A DNA stretch of 64,000 nt. Source: Candidatus Binatia bacterium (GTDB lineage Bacteria > Desulfobacterota > Binatia > Bin18). Shown here piece by piece: positions 53,061 through 61,582 of this stretch (the first letter of the stretch is position 1; the number at the start of each line of letters is the position of its first letter). The stretch is from positions 1 through 64,000 of the forward strand of contig JAJEFA010000021.1 of assembly GCA_022820725.1 (NCBI GenBank), in the 5' to 3' direction. Made by a program: the position numbers and the translations under genes. Under the pieces are notes generated by a model. That model saw only the letters and a program-made list of their open reading frames with translations. It was not told where the DNA came from and searched no databases.

Positions 53061-53360
53061 ATGGACAAACAGACAGGCAATAACAGCGTCGGCCCGGTGC
53101 TCCGTGCCGGGGATATTGCGGATGCGGCAATTGACGCGATCTACGAAGACAACCCGGATAAAGAGGTGCGGGTCGAAAACCACCACGCTTACGTTCGGGT
53201 CGAAACCGATACCGAGTGTATCATCAGACGCGAGACCATGGAGGCCAACCTTGGCCGGCCGTTCCACATGCAGGAGTTGGAGACCGTCCTCAGTTCTTTC
53301 GCCGGACAGATCGAAACCAGCGCGCACTATATGCGCTTCTACTTGACGAAGAATCTGTAG
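53061..53360 (+). CDS. Monooxygenase effector/coupling protein (TmoD-like)
   Basis: 99-aa coupling protein that binds the hydroxylase near the diiron site and tunes coupling and regiospecificity. NNSVGPVLRAGDIADAAIDAI and VRVETDTECIIRRETMEANLGRPF match the MmoB/TmoD family. It starts two bases after the Rieske gene and ends the operon; a convergent gene follows after 44 bases. Confidence 0.92.
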   Translation: MDKQTGNNSVGPVLRAGDIADAAIDAIYEDNPDKEVRVENHHAYVRVETDTECIIRRETMEANLGRPFHMQELETVLSSFAGQIETSAHYMRFYLTKNL

Positions 53361-53404
53361 TCTTGCACAGGGCAGGATGTCCGCGCTCCCAGGGTACGAC
53401 TGCT

Positions 53405-55051
53405 CTACGCTAACAACGTGCGGGCGATCACCTTGAGTTCCAGAATCGGTTTGACGCCCTCAAAAATGGGCAGCACCAGGGCGTCCACGACATAGCGCGA
53501 GATGGCGTATTCTTCGCCATAGCCCCAGCCGCCGTGAATAAGCTGGCCCTCCTGGGTGACCCAGACCGCCACGTCGCAGGCCAGCAGTTTTGCCATGGCC
53601 GCAGTCAGCGTGGCCGCTTCGTCTTTGTCCATGGCCGGTGCGGCGGCATAGGTAATCTGGCGGGCCGCGGTAATATGGGCGGCCATACGGCCTAGTTTGT
53701 ACTGGGTGAGCTGGAAGTCTCCCAGCGATTTCTTGAACTGCTTGCGCTCGTCCGCGTAGGCGGCGCTGACCTCCAGCGCCGCCTGGGCCAGCCCGGTGGC
53801 GCGTCCCCCGGTCTGGAGTCGTCCTGCGGCAAAGCCGGCCATCTGCAAGTAAAAGCCCTTATTCAGCCCAGCCTCTCCACCAACCAGGTTCTCAGCCGGG
53901 ACAAAATATTTATCAAGGTTCAACACATAGGAATGCATTCCCCGGTAGCCCAGGGTAGGAATGGCGTCCCCCTGGAGCACGCCGCCGGTCTCCTGTTTCA
54001 TCTCAAACGAATGGCCTGGAAAAGCGTCTTTTTCAACAATGAATAAGGACAACCCGCGCGCGCCGGAGCTGGCCTCGGGATTCGTCCGGGCGAGCAGGGC
54101 AATAATGTTTGCCCGTCCGGCAAACGTGCACCACGCCTTGGCCCCGTCAATCACAAAACCGCTCTGCCCGTTGACCGTAGCCGGCTCGGCTCGGCACTTG
54201 ACCGAGGCTACGTCGGAGCCGGTGTCCGGCTCGGTCACGGAAATGGCAACCATCAGTTCACCGCTGGCAATCGGTGGCAGCCACGCCTTCTTCTGGTCTT
54301 CTGTGCCGCCGCGCAGCAGAGCCTTGGTCAGAATTTCCGGTCGGGTGATCAGACTGCCAGCCACGCCGAGTGAGGCCGCGGAGAGTTCCTCGGTGGTGAT
54401 AATCATAGCCAGATTGCCCATGCCGCCGCCGCCGTACTCTTCGGGTACCGACATGCCGAAATAGCCCAGCTCGGACATGTTTTTGATCACGGACTCCGGA
54501 ATCAACTCGTCGTTGCGATGGACGCGCTCCGCAATAGGTGCAACCTCGCTCTTGGCAAACTGTCGCACCGAATCCCGCGTCATTTCCGCGATATCACTCT
54601 CTAACCACGAGTGATTTACACCTTTCGTTGCCAAAACAGTCTGACCGATTGTGCGGAAGCGACTCTCCTGCGCTCCGCCTCGGATGGCAGCCCTGACCTG
54701 AGGTTGTCCAAGCGTGTCGCTCAGAAACGCCTCGTCAAACCCGAAATCCTCGATATGGGTACTGGCTTGTCCGACTAGGCGCTGGCCAACTTCGGCAGCA
54801 AACCCCAGGGCCATATTGGCCGTATGGCCGTTCTCGTCAGCGCTATTTTCCCTGGCGGCTTGGGCGTAGTGCAGGCAGGAGCGGGCGGCTTCGACCTCGG
54901 TCGCCAGATAGGCCAGCCGTTCGGCATGAACCTGGTGGTCGTCAATGCCTTTGCCGTTGTCGGTCAGGCTGCGGCCATGCTGGAGCGCCTCATCGCGGAC
55001 TTTTTGGAGCGCGTCAACGATCAGGCCGGTTTGCTGGAGTGTGTCGGACAT
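53405..55051 (-). CDS. mcd: (2S)-methylsuccinyl-CoA dehydrogenase
   Basis: Flavoprotein of the ethylmalonyl-CoA pathway, oxidising methylsuccinyl-CoA to mesaconyl-CoA with electrons to ETF. The acyl-CoA dehydrogenase core has ELGYFGMSVPEEYGG, ISVTEPDTGSD and AYADERKQFKKSLGDFQLTQYKL, with the catalytic Glu in the late GEEYAISRYV region still to be confirmed by alignment. An N-terminal extension of about 150 residues, unusual in ordinary acyl-CoA dehydrogenases but typical of Mcd, supports this call. ATG 55051 follows AAGGAG. It is on the opposite strand to mcl1 and ecm, sharing a divergent promoter region. Confidence 0.83.
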   Translation of the reverse strand: MSDTLQQTGLIVDALQKVRDEALQHGRSLTDNGKGIDDHQVHAERLAYLATEVEAARSCLHYAQAARENSADENGHTANMALGFAAEVGQRLVGQASTHIEDFGFDEAFLSDTLGQPQVRAAIRGGAQESRFRTIGQTVLATKGVNHSWLESDIAEMTRDSVRQFAKSEVAPIAERVHRNDELIPESVIKNMSELGYFGMSVPEEYGGGGMGNLAMIITTEELSAASLGVAGSLITRPEILTKALLRGGTEDQKKAWLPPIASGELMVAISVTEPDTGSDVASVKCRAEPATVNGQSGFVIDGAKAWCTFAGRANIIALLARTNPEASSGARGLSLFIVEKDAFPGHSFEMKQETGGVLQGDAIPTLGYRGMHSYVLNLDKYFVPAENLVGGEAGLNKGFYLQMAGFAAGRLQTGGRATGLAQAALEVSAAYADERKQFKKSLGDFQLTQYKLGRMAAHITAARQITYAAAPAMDKDEAATLTAAMAKLLACDVAVWVTQEGQLIHGGWGYGEEYAISRYVVDALVLPIFEGVKPILELKVIARTLLA

Positions 55052-55097
55052 GCAGTTCTCCTTATGAAAAAGTAGAAGAGTGCCGAGAAAATACCAC

Positions 55098-55153
55098 AAA
55101 AGAGGGAACGTGTCCTTCCGTCATCCACAGAAGCGGGACACGTTCCCTCTTTT
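55098..55153. repeat. Stem-loop repeat, copy C (perfect 18-bp stem)
   Basis: AAAAGAGGGAACGTGTCC, a 20-base loop beginning TTCC, and GGACACGTTCCCTCTTTT. It lies between divergent mcd and mcl1. Arm ends, loop length and the TTCC loop start match copies A and B near 23.5-24.0 kb. Confidence 0.85.
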
Positions 55154-55275
55154 CGGACAGACATCCGCCTAGGGAGGTTGGGTGAGGGGCGGGAATCTGA
55201 TAGAGGGGGGCCTTCTATTTTTGTGACTCTGACAGATCGCCGACAAGAAAGAGACTGTCATTAGAGGAGGACTGT

Positions 55276-56313
55276 ATGTTCGTAGTCGATGAGGGAACCC
55301 GTTTCGTCATTCCCCGTACTGAAATGACTTATCCCGGCCACAGCATGAAGCTGCACCGCAATGCGGCCGACCCGGTCAAATCACCGGTTGACCATGTGAT
55401 GATGGATTTTGAAGACGCCTGCCCGTACGAATTCAAGGGGCCACAAAGTCGGCAGTGTGTCGTCGAAGCGCTCAACACCCTGGATTTCGGTAAGAAAATC
55501 ATTACTGTACGGCCCAATAACATCCGCTCCGAATTTTTTCTGGGGGACCTGGAAGCCATCGTGAAAGGCGCGCCGGATAAATTTCACGGTATCATCCTGC
55601 CTAAAACCCACGGGCCGGACGATGTCAAATACGTCTCCAGCCTGCTCGATACGCTCGAACAGGAAGCCGGTTGGAAATCGCGGGTGCAGATCGAATCCCT
55701 GATCGAAATCCCTCAGGCCATTGTGAACGCCTACGCCATTGCGACCGCTTCGGACCGCATGGCCGGCCTGATCTTTGGGATAGCTGATTTTGCCGCCACC
55801 CTGGGCATTCGCGAAGTAGTAAAAGACCAGAACATCAATTTCCTGTACTCCAAGCAGGCCGTGGTGGTGGCGGCCAAGGCCGCCGGCTTGCACGCGGTTG
55901 ATAATGTCTATCTGCCGTTGTGGCGGAAAAATGACCCCGAAGAGAAAGTCAAGGAAATCGAGGCAGGCCTGCGCGAGAAAAATATTGGCGCGGCCAACCT
56001 CGGCATGGACGGCACCTGGGTCATCCACCCGCAGCAGGCCGCCATCGCCAACGCCTGCTATACGCCGAACGACGAGCAGGTCAAATATGCCTCCCGCGTC
56101 CTCGACCTCTACCACGAGAAGGGCGGCGGCTCGATGCCCGACCCGGAGACCGGCGAGATGATCGACGAAGCGACCATTAAGATCGCGCTGATGGATCTGG
56201 CCAAGGCAGTGCAGGCCGAGACCGTCGAGCCAGCCTACCTGGCCGAACAGGCGGCCAAGAGCAAGGCTATTACCGGCTACGATATTCTGGAACAGATGCG
56301 CCGGGTAGGGTAA
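55276..56313 (+). CDS. mcl1: L-malyl-CoA/beta-methylmalyl-CoA lyase (HpcH/HpaI-CitE family)
   Basis: 345-aa CoA-ester lyase. In the ethylmalonyl-CoA pathway it cleaves beta-methylmalyl-CoA to glyoxylate and propionyl-CoA. Conserved: VDHVMMDFEDACPYEFKGPQ (metal-binding aspartate), FHGIILPKTHGPDDV, QIESLIEIPQAIVNA with the catalytic Glu, IFGIADFAATLGI and GTWVIHPQQAAIAN. GAGGAGG precedes the ATG. Its neighbours ecm and mcd support this role over citrate lyase or citramalyl-CoA lyase. Confidence 0.88.
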   Translation: MFVVDEGTRFVIPRTEMTYPGHSMKLHRNAADPVKSPVDHVMMDFEDACPYEFKGPQSRQCVVEALNTLDFGKKIITVRPNNIRSEFFLGDLEAIVKGAPDKFHGIILPKTHGPDDVKYVSSLLDTLEQEAGWKSRVQIESLIEIPQAIVNAYAIATASDRMAGLIFGIADFAATLGIREVVKDQNINFLYSKQAVVVAAKAAGLHAVDNVYLPLWRKNDPEEKVKEIEAGLREKNIGAANLGMDGTWVIHPQQAAIANACYTPNDEQVKYASRVLDLYHEKGGGSMPDPETGEMIDEATIKIALMDLAKAVQAETVEPAYLAEQAAKSKAITGYDILEQMRRVG

Positions 56314-56324
56314 AAACAGGAGTT

Positions 56325-56342
56325 GGGGATTGGGGGCCGGGG
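56325..56342 (+). other. G-rich tract with quadruplex potential
   Basis: GGGGATTGGGGGCCGGGG in the 74-base gap between mcl1 and ecm; preceded by GGGTAGGG around the mcl1 stop. A related G-rich tract occurs on the minus strand at 60661-60694. Confidence 0.5.
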
Positions 56343-56387
56343 AACTGTTCCCCATACCTTAAATCCGCAGACGATTAAGGACGACAC

Positions 56388-58373
56388 ATGGAAACAGACC
56401 GACCCAAAGACCGGCCCTGGGTCATGCGGACCTATTCCGGTCACTCGACCGCCCAAGCGAGTAACGACCTCTATCGGCTCAATCTCAGTAAAGGTCAGAC
56501 CGGCCTGTCGGTTGCTTTCGACTTACCGACACAGACCGGCTACGACAGCGATCACGCCCTGGCGCGTGGAGAGGTCGGAAAGGTCGGCGTCCCGATTTGC
56601 CATATCGGCGATATGGCAACCCTGTTTGCCGATATTCCGCTCGACCAGATGAATACGTCCATGACGATTAACGGGACTGCGGCCTGGCTGCTGGCCCTGT
56701 ATATTGCCGCGGCAGAGCGACAAGGAGTCGAGCCTCAGGCCCTCCAGGGCACGACGCAGAACGACATCGTGAAAGAATACCTGTCGCGTGGCACGTATAT
56801 CTTTCCGCCCGAGCCGAGCCTGCGCCTGACGAGTGACGTGATCACCTACACGGTCAAAAATGTCCCCAAATGGAACCCGGTTAATGTGTGCTCCTACCAT
56901 CTCCAGGAAGCCGGTGCCACGCCCGTCCAGGAGGTCGCCTATGCGCTGTGCACAGCAATTGCGGTGCTCGATACGGTGCGTGCGTCCGAGCGGCTCGACG
57001 CTGCCGAGTTTACCGCTGCGGTCGGGCGGATCAGCTTCTTTGTCAATTCCGGTGTCCGTTTTATTGAAGAGGTGTGCAAGCTGCGCGCCTTTGGTCAACT
57101 CTGGGACGAGCTGACGTGCGAACGCTACGGCGTTGAGAATCCAAAATTGCGCCGCTTTCGGTATGGTGTCCAGGTCAATTCTCTGGGGCTGACCGAAGCC
57201 CAGCCGGAGAACAATATCCCCCGGATTGTCCTAGAGGCTTTGGGTGTGACGCTCAGCAAGGATGCGCGCTGCCGCGCCATGCAGTTACCGGCCTGGAACG
57301 AAGCGCTGGGATTGCCGCGCCCCTGGGATCAGCAGTGGAGCCTGCGGATTCAGCAGATCCTGGCCTTTGAGACCGATTTATTGGAGTACGGTGATATTTT
57401 CGAGGGGAGCACGGTGGTTGAGGGAAAAACGAGCGCGATTAAAAACGCGGCCTGGGCAGAGGTTGAGCGCGTGATGGACATGGGCGGCGTGATCTCGGCC
57501 CTCGGCTATATCAAAGAGCAGCTTGTGGCGAGCCATACGGAGCGGGTGCGTGATATTACCGCCGGGGACCATACTATTGTGGGGGTTAACAAATTTACCG
57601 AGACCGCGGAATCTCCACTCTACAGTGGTGATTCGTCGGCTATTCTTAAAGTGGACGAAGCGGCCGAGCGGGATCAGGTGGCGCGTCTACAAGCGTTTCG
57701 CGCCACCCGCAATCAGGCGGAGGTGGAGGCAGCTCTCTCCGGGCTGCGTGCTGCCGTCCTTAACGGCGAGAATATCATGCCGGCCTCTATTCGGTGCGCG
57801 CTGGCCAGCGTGACCACGGGCGAGTGGACCCAGACCCTACGTGATATTTTTGGAGAATTCCGGGCACCAACCGGTATTGGCGGAGCGGCGGCTGCGCGAA
57901 CGGTCGATGGGGAGACTGCCCAAGAGCTTGAGGAACTGCGAGCGAGGGTGCGGAAAAGTGCCGCCACGCTGGGCCGACCGCTCAAGGTGCTGATCGGAAA
58001 GCCGGGCCTGGACGGACACTCCAACGGTGCTGAACAGATCGCTGTCTGGTGTCGCGACGCGGGCATGGAAGTCGTGTATGAAGGCATTCGTCTGTCGCCT
58101 GAGCAAATCGTCACCAGCGTACGTGATGAAGGCGTGCATCTGGTCGGTCTGAGTATTCTGTCCGGCTCCCACCTGCGCCTCGTCCCCGAGGTGCTCACCG
58201 GTCTACGCGCGGAGGGCCTCAGCGACGTTCCGGTTGTGGTTGGCGGTATTATTCCCGAGGACGATGCGGAAGATTTACGGCAGGCCGGAGTCGCGCGGGT
58301 ATATACCCCGAAGGATTTTGAGATGCTACGTATTCTGTCTGACATGGTCGAGGTGGCTGAGGCGTCTGCATAA
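56388..58373 (+). CDS. ecm: Ethylmalonyl-CoA mutase
   Basis: Adenosylcobalamin-dependent isomerisation of ethylmalonyl-CoA to methylsuccinyl-CoA. The N-terminal motif RTYSGHSTAQASNDLYRLNL and SVAFDLPTQTGYDSDHALARG follow the Ecm rather than the methylmalonyl-CoA mutase pattern, in which the SVAFDL-ATHRGYDSDH form is usual. The C-terminal B12-binding domain has GKPGLDGHSNGAEQIA with the base-off His and GLSILSGSHLRLVPEV. One polypeptide of 661 aa, the Ecm size. AAGGA precedes the start. meaB follows 81 bases downstream. Confidence 0.93.
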   Translation: METDRPKDRPWVMRTYSGHSTAQASNDLYRLNLSKGQTGLSVAFDLPTQTGYDSDHALARGEVGKVGVPICHIGDMATLFADIPLDQMNTSMTINGTAAWLLALYIAAAERQGVEPQALQGTTQNDIVKEYLSRGTYIFPPEPSLRLTSDVITYTVKNVPKWNPVNVCSYHLQEAGATPVQEVAYALCTAIAVLDTVRASERLDAAEFTAAVGRISFFVNSGVRFIEEVCKLRAFGQLWDELTCERYGVENPKLRRFRYGVQVNSLGLTEAQPENNIPRIVLEALGVTLSKDARCRAMQLPAWNEALGLPRPWDQQWSLRIQQILAFETDLLEYGDIFEGSTVVEGKTSAIKNAAWAEVERVMDMGGVISALGYIKEQLVASHTERVRDITAGDHTIVGVNKFTETAESPLYSGDSSAILKVDEAAERDQVARLQAFRATRNQAEVEAALSGLRAAVLNGENIMPASIRCALASVTTGEWTQTLRDIFGEFRAPTGIGGAAAARTVDGETAQELEELRARVRKSAATLGRPLKVLIGKPGLDGHSNGAEQIAVWCRDAGMEVVYEGIRLSPEQIVTSVRDEGVHLVGLSILSGSHLRLVPEVLTGLRAEGLSDVPVVVGGIIPEDDAEDLRQAGVARVYTPKDFEMLRILSDMVEVAEASA

Positions 58374-58454
58374 CGGTCGACTCAGCCAGGGTATTGAACT
58401 CATCTCTAGGAGAGGCCCGAGCTGCCTCGTACCTTTTGTCCGTCGCCTCTGTTT

Positions 58455-59435
58455 GTGACACAGTTACCTCACAGCACTGTTGACGCTCTGGTTAATTTTA
58501 ATCGTCAGGCCATTGCGCGTGCGCTCAACCTCCTCGAAGACCGGCGCCCAAACCGTCAAGCTCAAGCGCTCACACTCCTGGATACCCTCTCGACGTTACC
58601 CGCCTCGGCCCATGTCGTCGGCTTGACCGGCCCGCCCGGTGTAGGCAAAAGCTCGCTGATTTCGCGGCTGATTGAGCCGCAGGTACAAGATGGCCGCCGG
58701 GTCGCCATTATTGCGGTCGATCCGTCGAGTAAAGTGTCGGGCGGCGCATTGTTGGGCGACCGTGGCCGGATGCAACTACCCAACCAGGTCTATGCCCGCA
58801 GTTACGCGGCACGGGATCGTCTGGGCGGCCTGAGTCGAGAGGCGTTTTCGGCGGTGTTCCTGCTGCGGCACTGCTGTGACGTCATCCTGGTTGAAACAGT
58901 TGGGGTAGGCCAAAGCGAGACCGATATTGCTACCCTCGCTGATACGACCGTCCTGGTCGTCCAGCCGTTTTCCGGCGACCTGCTTCAGTTTATCAAAGCC
59001 GGAGTGATGGAGATCCCGGACATTCTGGCGGTGAACAAGTCCGATAATCAGGAACTTGCTCAAAAGGCGCTAGCTGATACGCAGGCGGCGCTCTCCTTGG
59101 CACGACGACCGGCCCCTCCTGAATCCGCAGCCTGGGACAGTCCGGTCCTGGCCGTCAGCGCGACGACTCATCTGAACATAGGTACGCTCAGCCAGGCCCT
59201 CAGTGCGCACTGGCAGCATCTGCAAACAACCGCTAGTCTTGAAAGGAAACGTGCCGCTCAACACTTGGAGTGGGGGATCGGAGAAATAGTCCACGAGGTC
59301 GGGCAACGCGGCTTAGCCGCTCTGGGAGGCGTTGAGGGTGTACGCGCGGCATGGAATCAGCAGCCCGCGCACTGGAGCGTGGTCCGAAAGCTCTCCGTTC
59401 TGCTTGAGGACGTTCAATATCGGCCCTCATCGTAG
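58455..59435 (+). CDS. meaB: MeaB/ArgK-type G-protein chaperone of the mutase
   Basis: GTPase that loads adenosylcobalamin into and protects acyl-CoA mutases. P-loop GPPGVGKS at 59-66, IIAVDPSSKVSGGALLGDRGRM (switch region), VETVGVGQSE, VLVVQPFSGDLLQFIKAGVME and the base-recognition VNKSDN. The GTG start has no clear ribosome binding site. 326 aa is normal. Its position after ecm indicates that it serves that enzyme. The stop codon lies at the edge of a dispersed hairpin. Confidence 0.92.
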   Translation: MTQLPHSTVDALVNFNRQAIARALNLLEDRRPNRQAQALTLLDTLSTLPASAHVVGLTGPPGVGKSSLISRLIEPQVQDGRRVAIIAVDPSSKVSGGALLGDRGRMQLPNQVYARSYAARDRLGGLSREAFSAVFLLRHCCDVILVETVGVGQSETDIATLADTTVLVVQPFSGDLLQFIKAGVMEIPDILAVNKSDNQELAQKALADTQAALSLARRPAPPESAAWDSPVLAVSATTHLNIGTLSQALSAHWQHLQTTASLERKRAAQHLEWGIGEIVHEVGQRGLAALGGVEGVRAAWNQQPAHWSVVRKLSVLLEDVQYRPSS

Positions 59436-59457
59436 GGGCAACCCCCTGTGGTTGCCC
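59436..59457. repeat. Dispersed hairpin after meaB
   Basis: GGGCAACC-ccctgt-GGTTGCCC, a perfect 8-bp stem. The sequence GTAGGGGCAACCCCCTGTGG is of a repeat type common in environmental bacterial genomes. May act as a transcript-end hairpin. Confidence 0.65.
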
Positions 59458-59493
59458 GGTGTGACTCTTGTGAGAAAAGAATCAGGAGAAAAA

Positions 59494-60657
59494 ATGCGTC
59501 CATCATTACTATGTAGCCTGCTCGTTTATGTGGTCAGCCTAGCGCTGTTCGGAACACCAAGCTTTGCTCAGGAAAAGAATGAGGCCGAGCAACTCTGGGG
59601 ACAGTGCGGGGGGCATCAACACCAGCCCCAAAAGCGGCAATGTTACCATACCGGACTGGAAAAAATCCTGCGCACCCAGGGCACTGAACACGCGCTGGCC
59701 ACGCTGGACACGCTTACACGGCAGGACCCCGATGTGCTGCGTGACGCTCATCCCTACACCCATCATCTCGGTCGGGCATCATTTGCGTACTATAAGGATG
59801 TGGCCGAGGCATTTGCCCACTGCCGGGAGACGTTCTGGTCGGGCTGTTATCACGGCGTGCTGGAAGGCTATCTGCGCAGTCTGCCCGAGGTCCGGGCTGA
59901 CACTATCGCAGCAGTGTGCACCAGGGAGATTGATGCGTGGCAGTCCACGTTTTTGCAGTACCAATGTCTGCACGGTCTGGGGCACGGCCTCACCTTATAC
60001 TTTGATTACCAACTCCCCACCGCGCTCGAAGGGTGCGATGCCTTAGCCTCACCCTGGGAGCGCGAGTCGTGCTATAGCGGCGTCTTTATGGAGAATGTCG
60101 TGGCTTTCTTCCAGCCCCATCACACGCATCAGGGAGAACATCATCATGCCGGCCGTCCAAGAAGCTTACTCCGACCGGAAGACCCCCTGTATCCCTGCAA
60201 CGCGGTGGACGAACCCTACCAACGGGCCTGTTACCGAATGCAATCCTCCGCCATCCTGACTTTTTCGCAGCACGATTTCACCAAGGCTTTTCAGGTGTGC
60301 GCCGGGGCACCGGCAGCGTTTGTGTCTGTCTGCTATGAAAGTCTGGGTCGCGATGTGAGTGGTTTTACCTTGCGTAATACCGAGAAGACGCTGACGCTGT
60401 GCCGGCAGGGCAGCCCAGAGCAGGCTACAGCGTGTCTTGTCGGTGCGGTGAAGGATTTTATTCTGACCCATGCCGACCCACAGCGCGGACTGGCGTTTTG
60501 TCGTCGGCTTGACGATGCTTCAAAAGAGGCGTGTTACGCAGCGACCGGCGAGGTTCTCTTGTCGTTATATCCGGACAACCAACAACGAGCCCAGTCCTGT
60601 GCCGAAGCGGAGACGGAGTATATCGACGCCTGCAAGGAGGCGGCAGCCGCCTTGTAG
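59494..60657 (+). CDS. Exported Cys/His-rich repeat protein
   Basis: 387 aa with a signal peptide (LLCSLLVYVVSLALFGTPSFA, cleavage about residue 25). The mature protein has at least eight units built around C-(Y/L)-x-x-x-x: CYHTGLE, CYHGVLEGYL, CLHGLGHGL, CYSGVFMEN, CYRMQSS, CYESLGRD, CLVGAVKD and CYAATGE, each 30-45 residues apart and preceded by another cysteine. A His-rich insert (HHTHQGEHHHAG) lies mid-way. The pattern suggests an alpha-helical repeat with disulfides or bound metal in the periplasm. AGGAG precedes ATG 59494. No known family is recognised. Confidence 0.8.
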   Translation: MRPSLLCSLLVYVVSLALFGTPSFAQEKNEAEQLWGQCGGHQHQPQKRQCYHTGLEKILRTQGTEHALATLDTLTRQDPDVLRDAHPYTHHLGRASFAYYKDVAEAFAHCRETFWSGCYHGVLEGYLRSLPEVRADTIAAVCTREIDAWQSTFLQYQCLHGLGHGLTLYFDYQLPTALEGCDALASPWERESCYSGVFMENVVAFFQPHHTHQGEHHHAGRPRSLLRPEDPLYPCNAVDEPYQRACYRMQSSAILTFSQHDFTKAFQVCAGAPAAFVSVCYESLGRDVSGFTLRNTEKTLTLCRQGSPEQATACLVGAVKDFILTHADPQRGLAFCRRLDDASKEACYAATGEVLLSLYPDNQQRAQSCAEAETEYIDACKEAAAAL

Positions 60658-60660
60658 GCA

Positions 60661-60694
60661 TCCCCAGCCCCTAACCCCCAGCTCCCAATCCCTA
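60661..60694 (-). other. G-rich tract with quadruplex potential (minus strand)
   Basis: On the minus strand five runs of three or more G (GGGATTGGGAGCTGGGGG followed by GGGGCTGGGG) occupy the gap between two convergent genes. It shares GGGATTGGG with the tract at 56325. Confidence 0.5.
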
Positions 60695-61552
60695 TCATCT
60701 ATACTCGTAGAAGCCTTTGCCCGTTTTTTTCCCGAGGTAATGTGCCGCGACATAGTTGCGCAGCAGCGGGCAGGGACGGTATTTATCGTCACCCAGGCCG
60801 TGGTGCAGGCGCTCCAAGACCGCCAGGCAGGTGTCCAGTCCGATGAGGTCGGCCAGGGCGAGCGGGCCCATGGGCTGGTTGGTACCGAGCTTCATGCCCT
60901 GGTCAATATCCTCCACACCGCCCACCCCTTCGTATAGGGCATAGATCGCTTCGTTGATCATGGGCAGCAGGATGCGGTTGACCACAAAGCCGGCATAGTC
61001 CTTGGCCTGAATCGTGGTTTTACCCATTTTCTTGGCCAACCCGTCAATAACAGTATAGGTCTCGTCGGCGGTGGCCAGGCCGCGCACGATTTCGACCAGT
61101 TGCATGACGACCGGTGGGTTCATGAAGTGCATACCAATCACTTTTTCCGGTCGGTTGGTGACCGCCCCGAGTTGGGTCAGCGAGATGGACGAGGTATTGC
61201 TGGCCAAGATCACCTCTGGCCGAGCGATACGGTCGAGCTTCCGAAAGATATCCTCCTTGATGGCGGAGTCTTCCGGGGCAGCCTCAATAATGACATCGGC
61301 ACCACTCAGGTCTTCGAGGACGGCCGTGCCACGCAGCCGACCGAGAATGGCGTCTTGCTCATCGAGCGACAATTTGCCCCGGTCCGTCAGGCGCACGAGT
61401 CCCTTCTGGATGTTTCCCAGCGCGCGGTCGACAATCTCTTGGTTGATGTCGTAGAGTAACACCGACATGCCCGCCTGCGCGGCAACCTGACCGATCCCAT
61501 TCCCCATTTGTCCTGAGCCAACAATCCCAACCGTCCGAATGTCTGTCGTCAT
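60695..61552 (-). CDS. 3-hydroxybutyryl/3-hydroxyacyl-CoA dehydrogenase
   Basis: 285-aa NAD(P)-dependent dehydrogenase of the Hbd/FadB C-terminal type. GIVGSGQMGNGIGQVAAQAG (Rossmann), IEAAPED, ASNTSSISLTQL with the catalytic Asn/Ser region, GMHFMNPPVVMQLVEIV (catalytic His) and KDYAGFVVNRILLPMINEAI are all present. It could supply or use acetoacetyl-CoA/3-hydroxybutyryl-CoA at the head of the ethylmalonyl-CoA pathway or in fatty-acid oxidation. It is last in a minus-strand operon with moaB and the moaDE fusion. Confidence 0.93.
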   Translation of the reverse strand: MTTDIRTVGIVGSGQMGNGIGQVAAQAGMSVLLYDINQEIVDRALGNIQKGLVRLTDRGKLSLDEQDAILGRLRGTAVLEDLSGADVIIEAAPEDSAIKEDIFRKLDRIARPEVILASNTSSISLTQLGAVTNRPEKVIGMHFMNPPVVMQLVEIVRGLATADETYTVIDGLAKKMGKTTIQAKDYAGFVVNRILLPMINEAIYALYEGVGGVEDIDQGMKLGTNQPMGPLALADLIGLDTCLAVLERLHHGLGDDKYRPCPLLRNYVAAHYLGKKTGKGFYEYR

Positions 61553-61582
61553 ACGCTTATCGTCCAGTTCTGCTGAGATGCA

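Noticed and set aside
49907..53360. Methane or propane monooxygenase
   Set aside because: The Rieske ferredoxin, ubiquitin-like gamma subunit and alpha N-terminus are of the toluene/alkene group; methane monooxygenase has no Rieske component in its operon.
55381..56355. A 324-codon open frame antisense to mcl1
   Set aside because: Mirror of a GC-rich, highly biased gene; the plus-strand gene has clear family motifs and a ribosome binding site.
56388..58373. Methylmalonyl-CoA mutase
   Set aside because: Residue patterns around SVAFDLPTQTGYDSDH and the single 661-aa chain fit ethylmalonyl-CoA mutase, and the neighbours are pathway partners.
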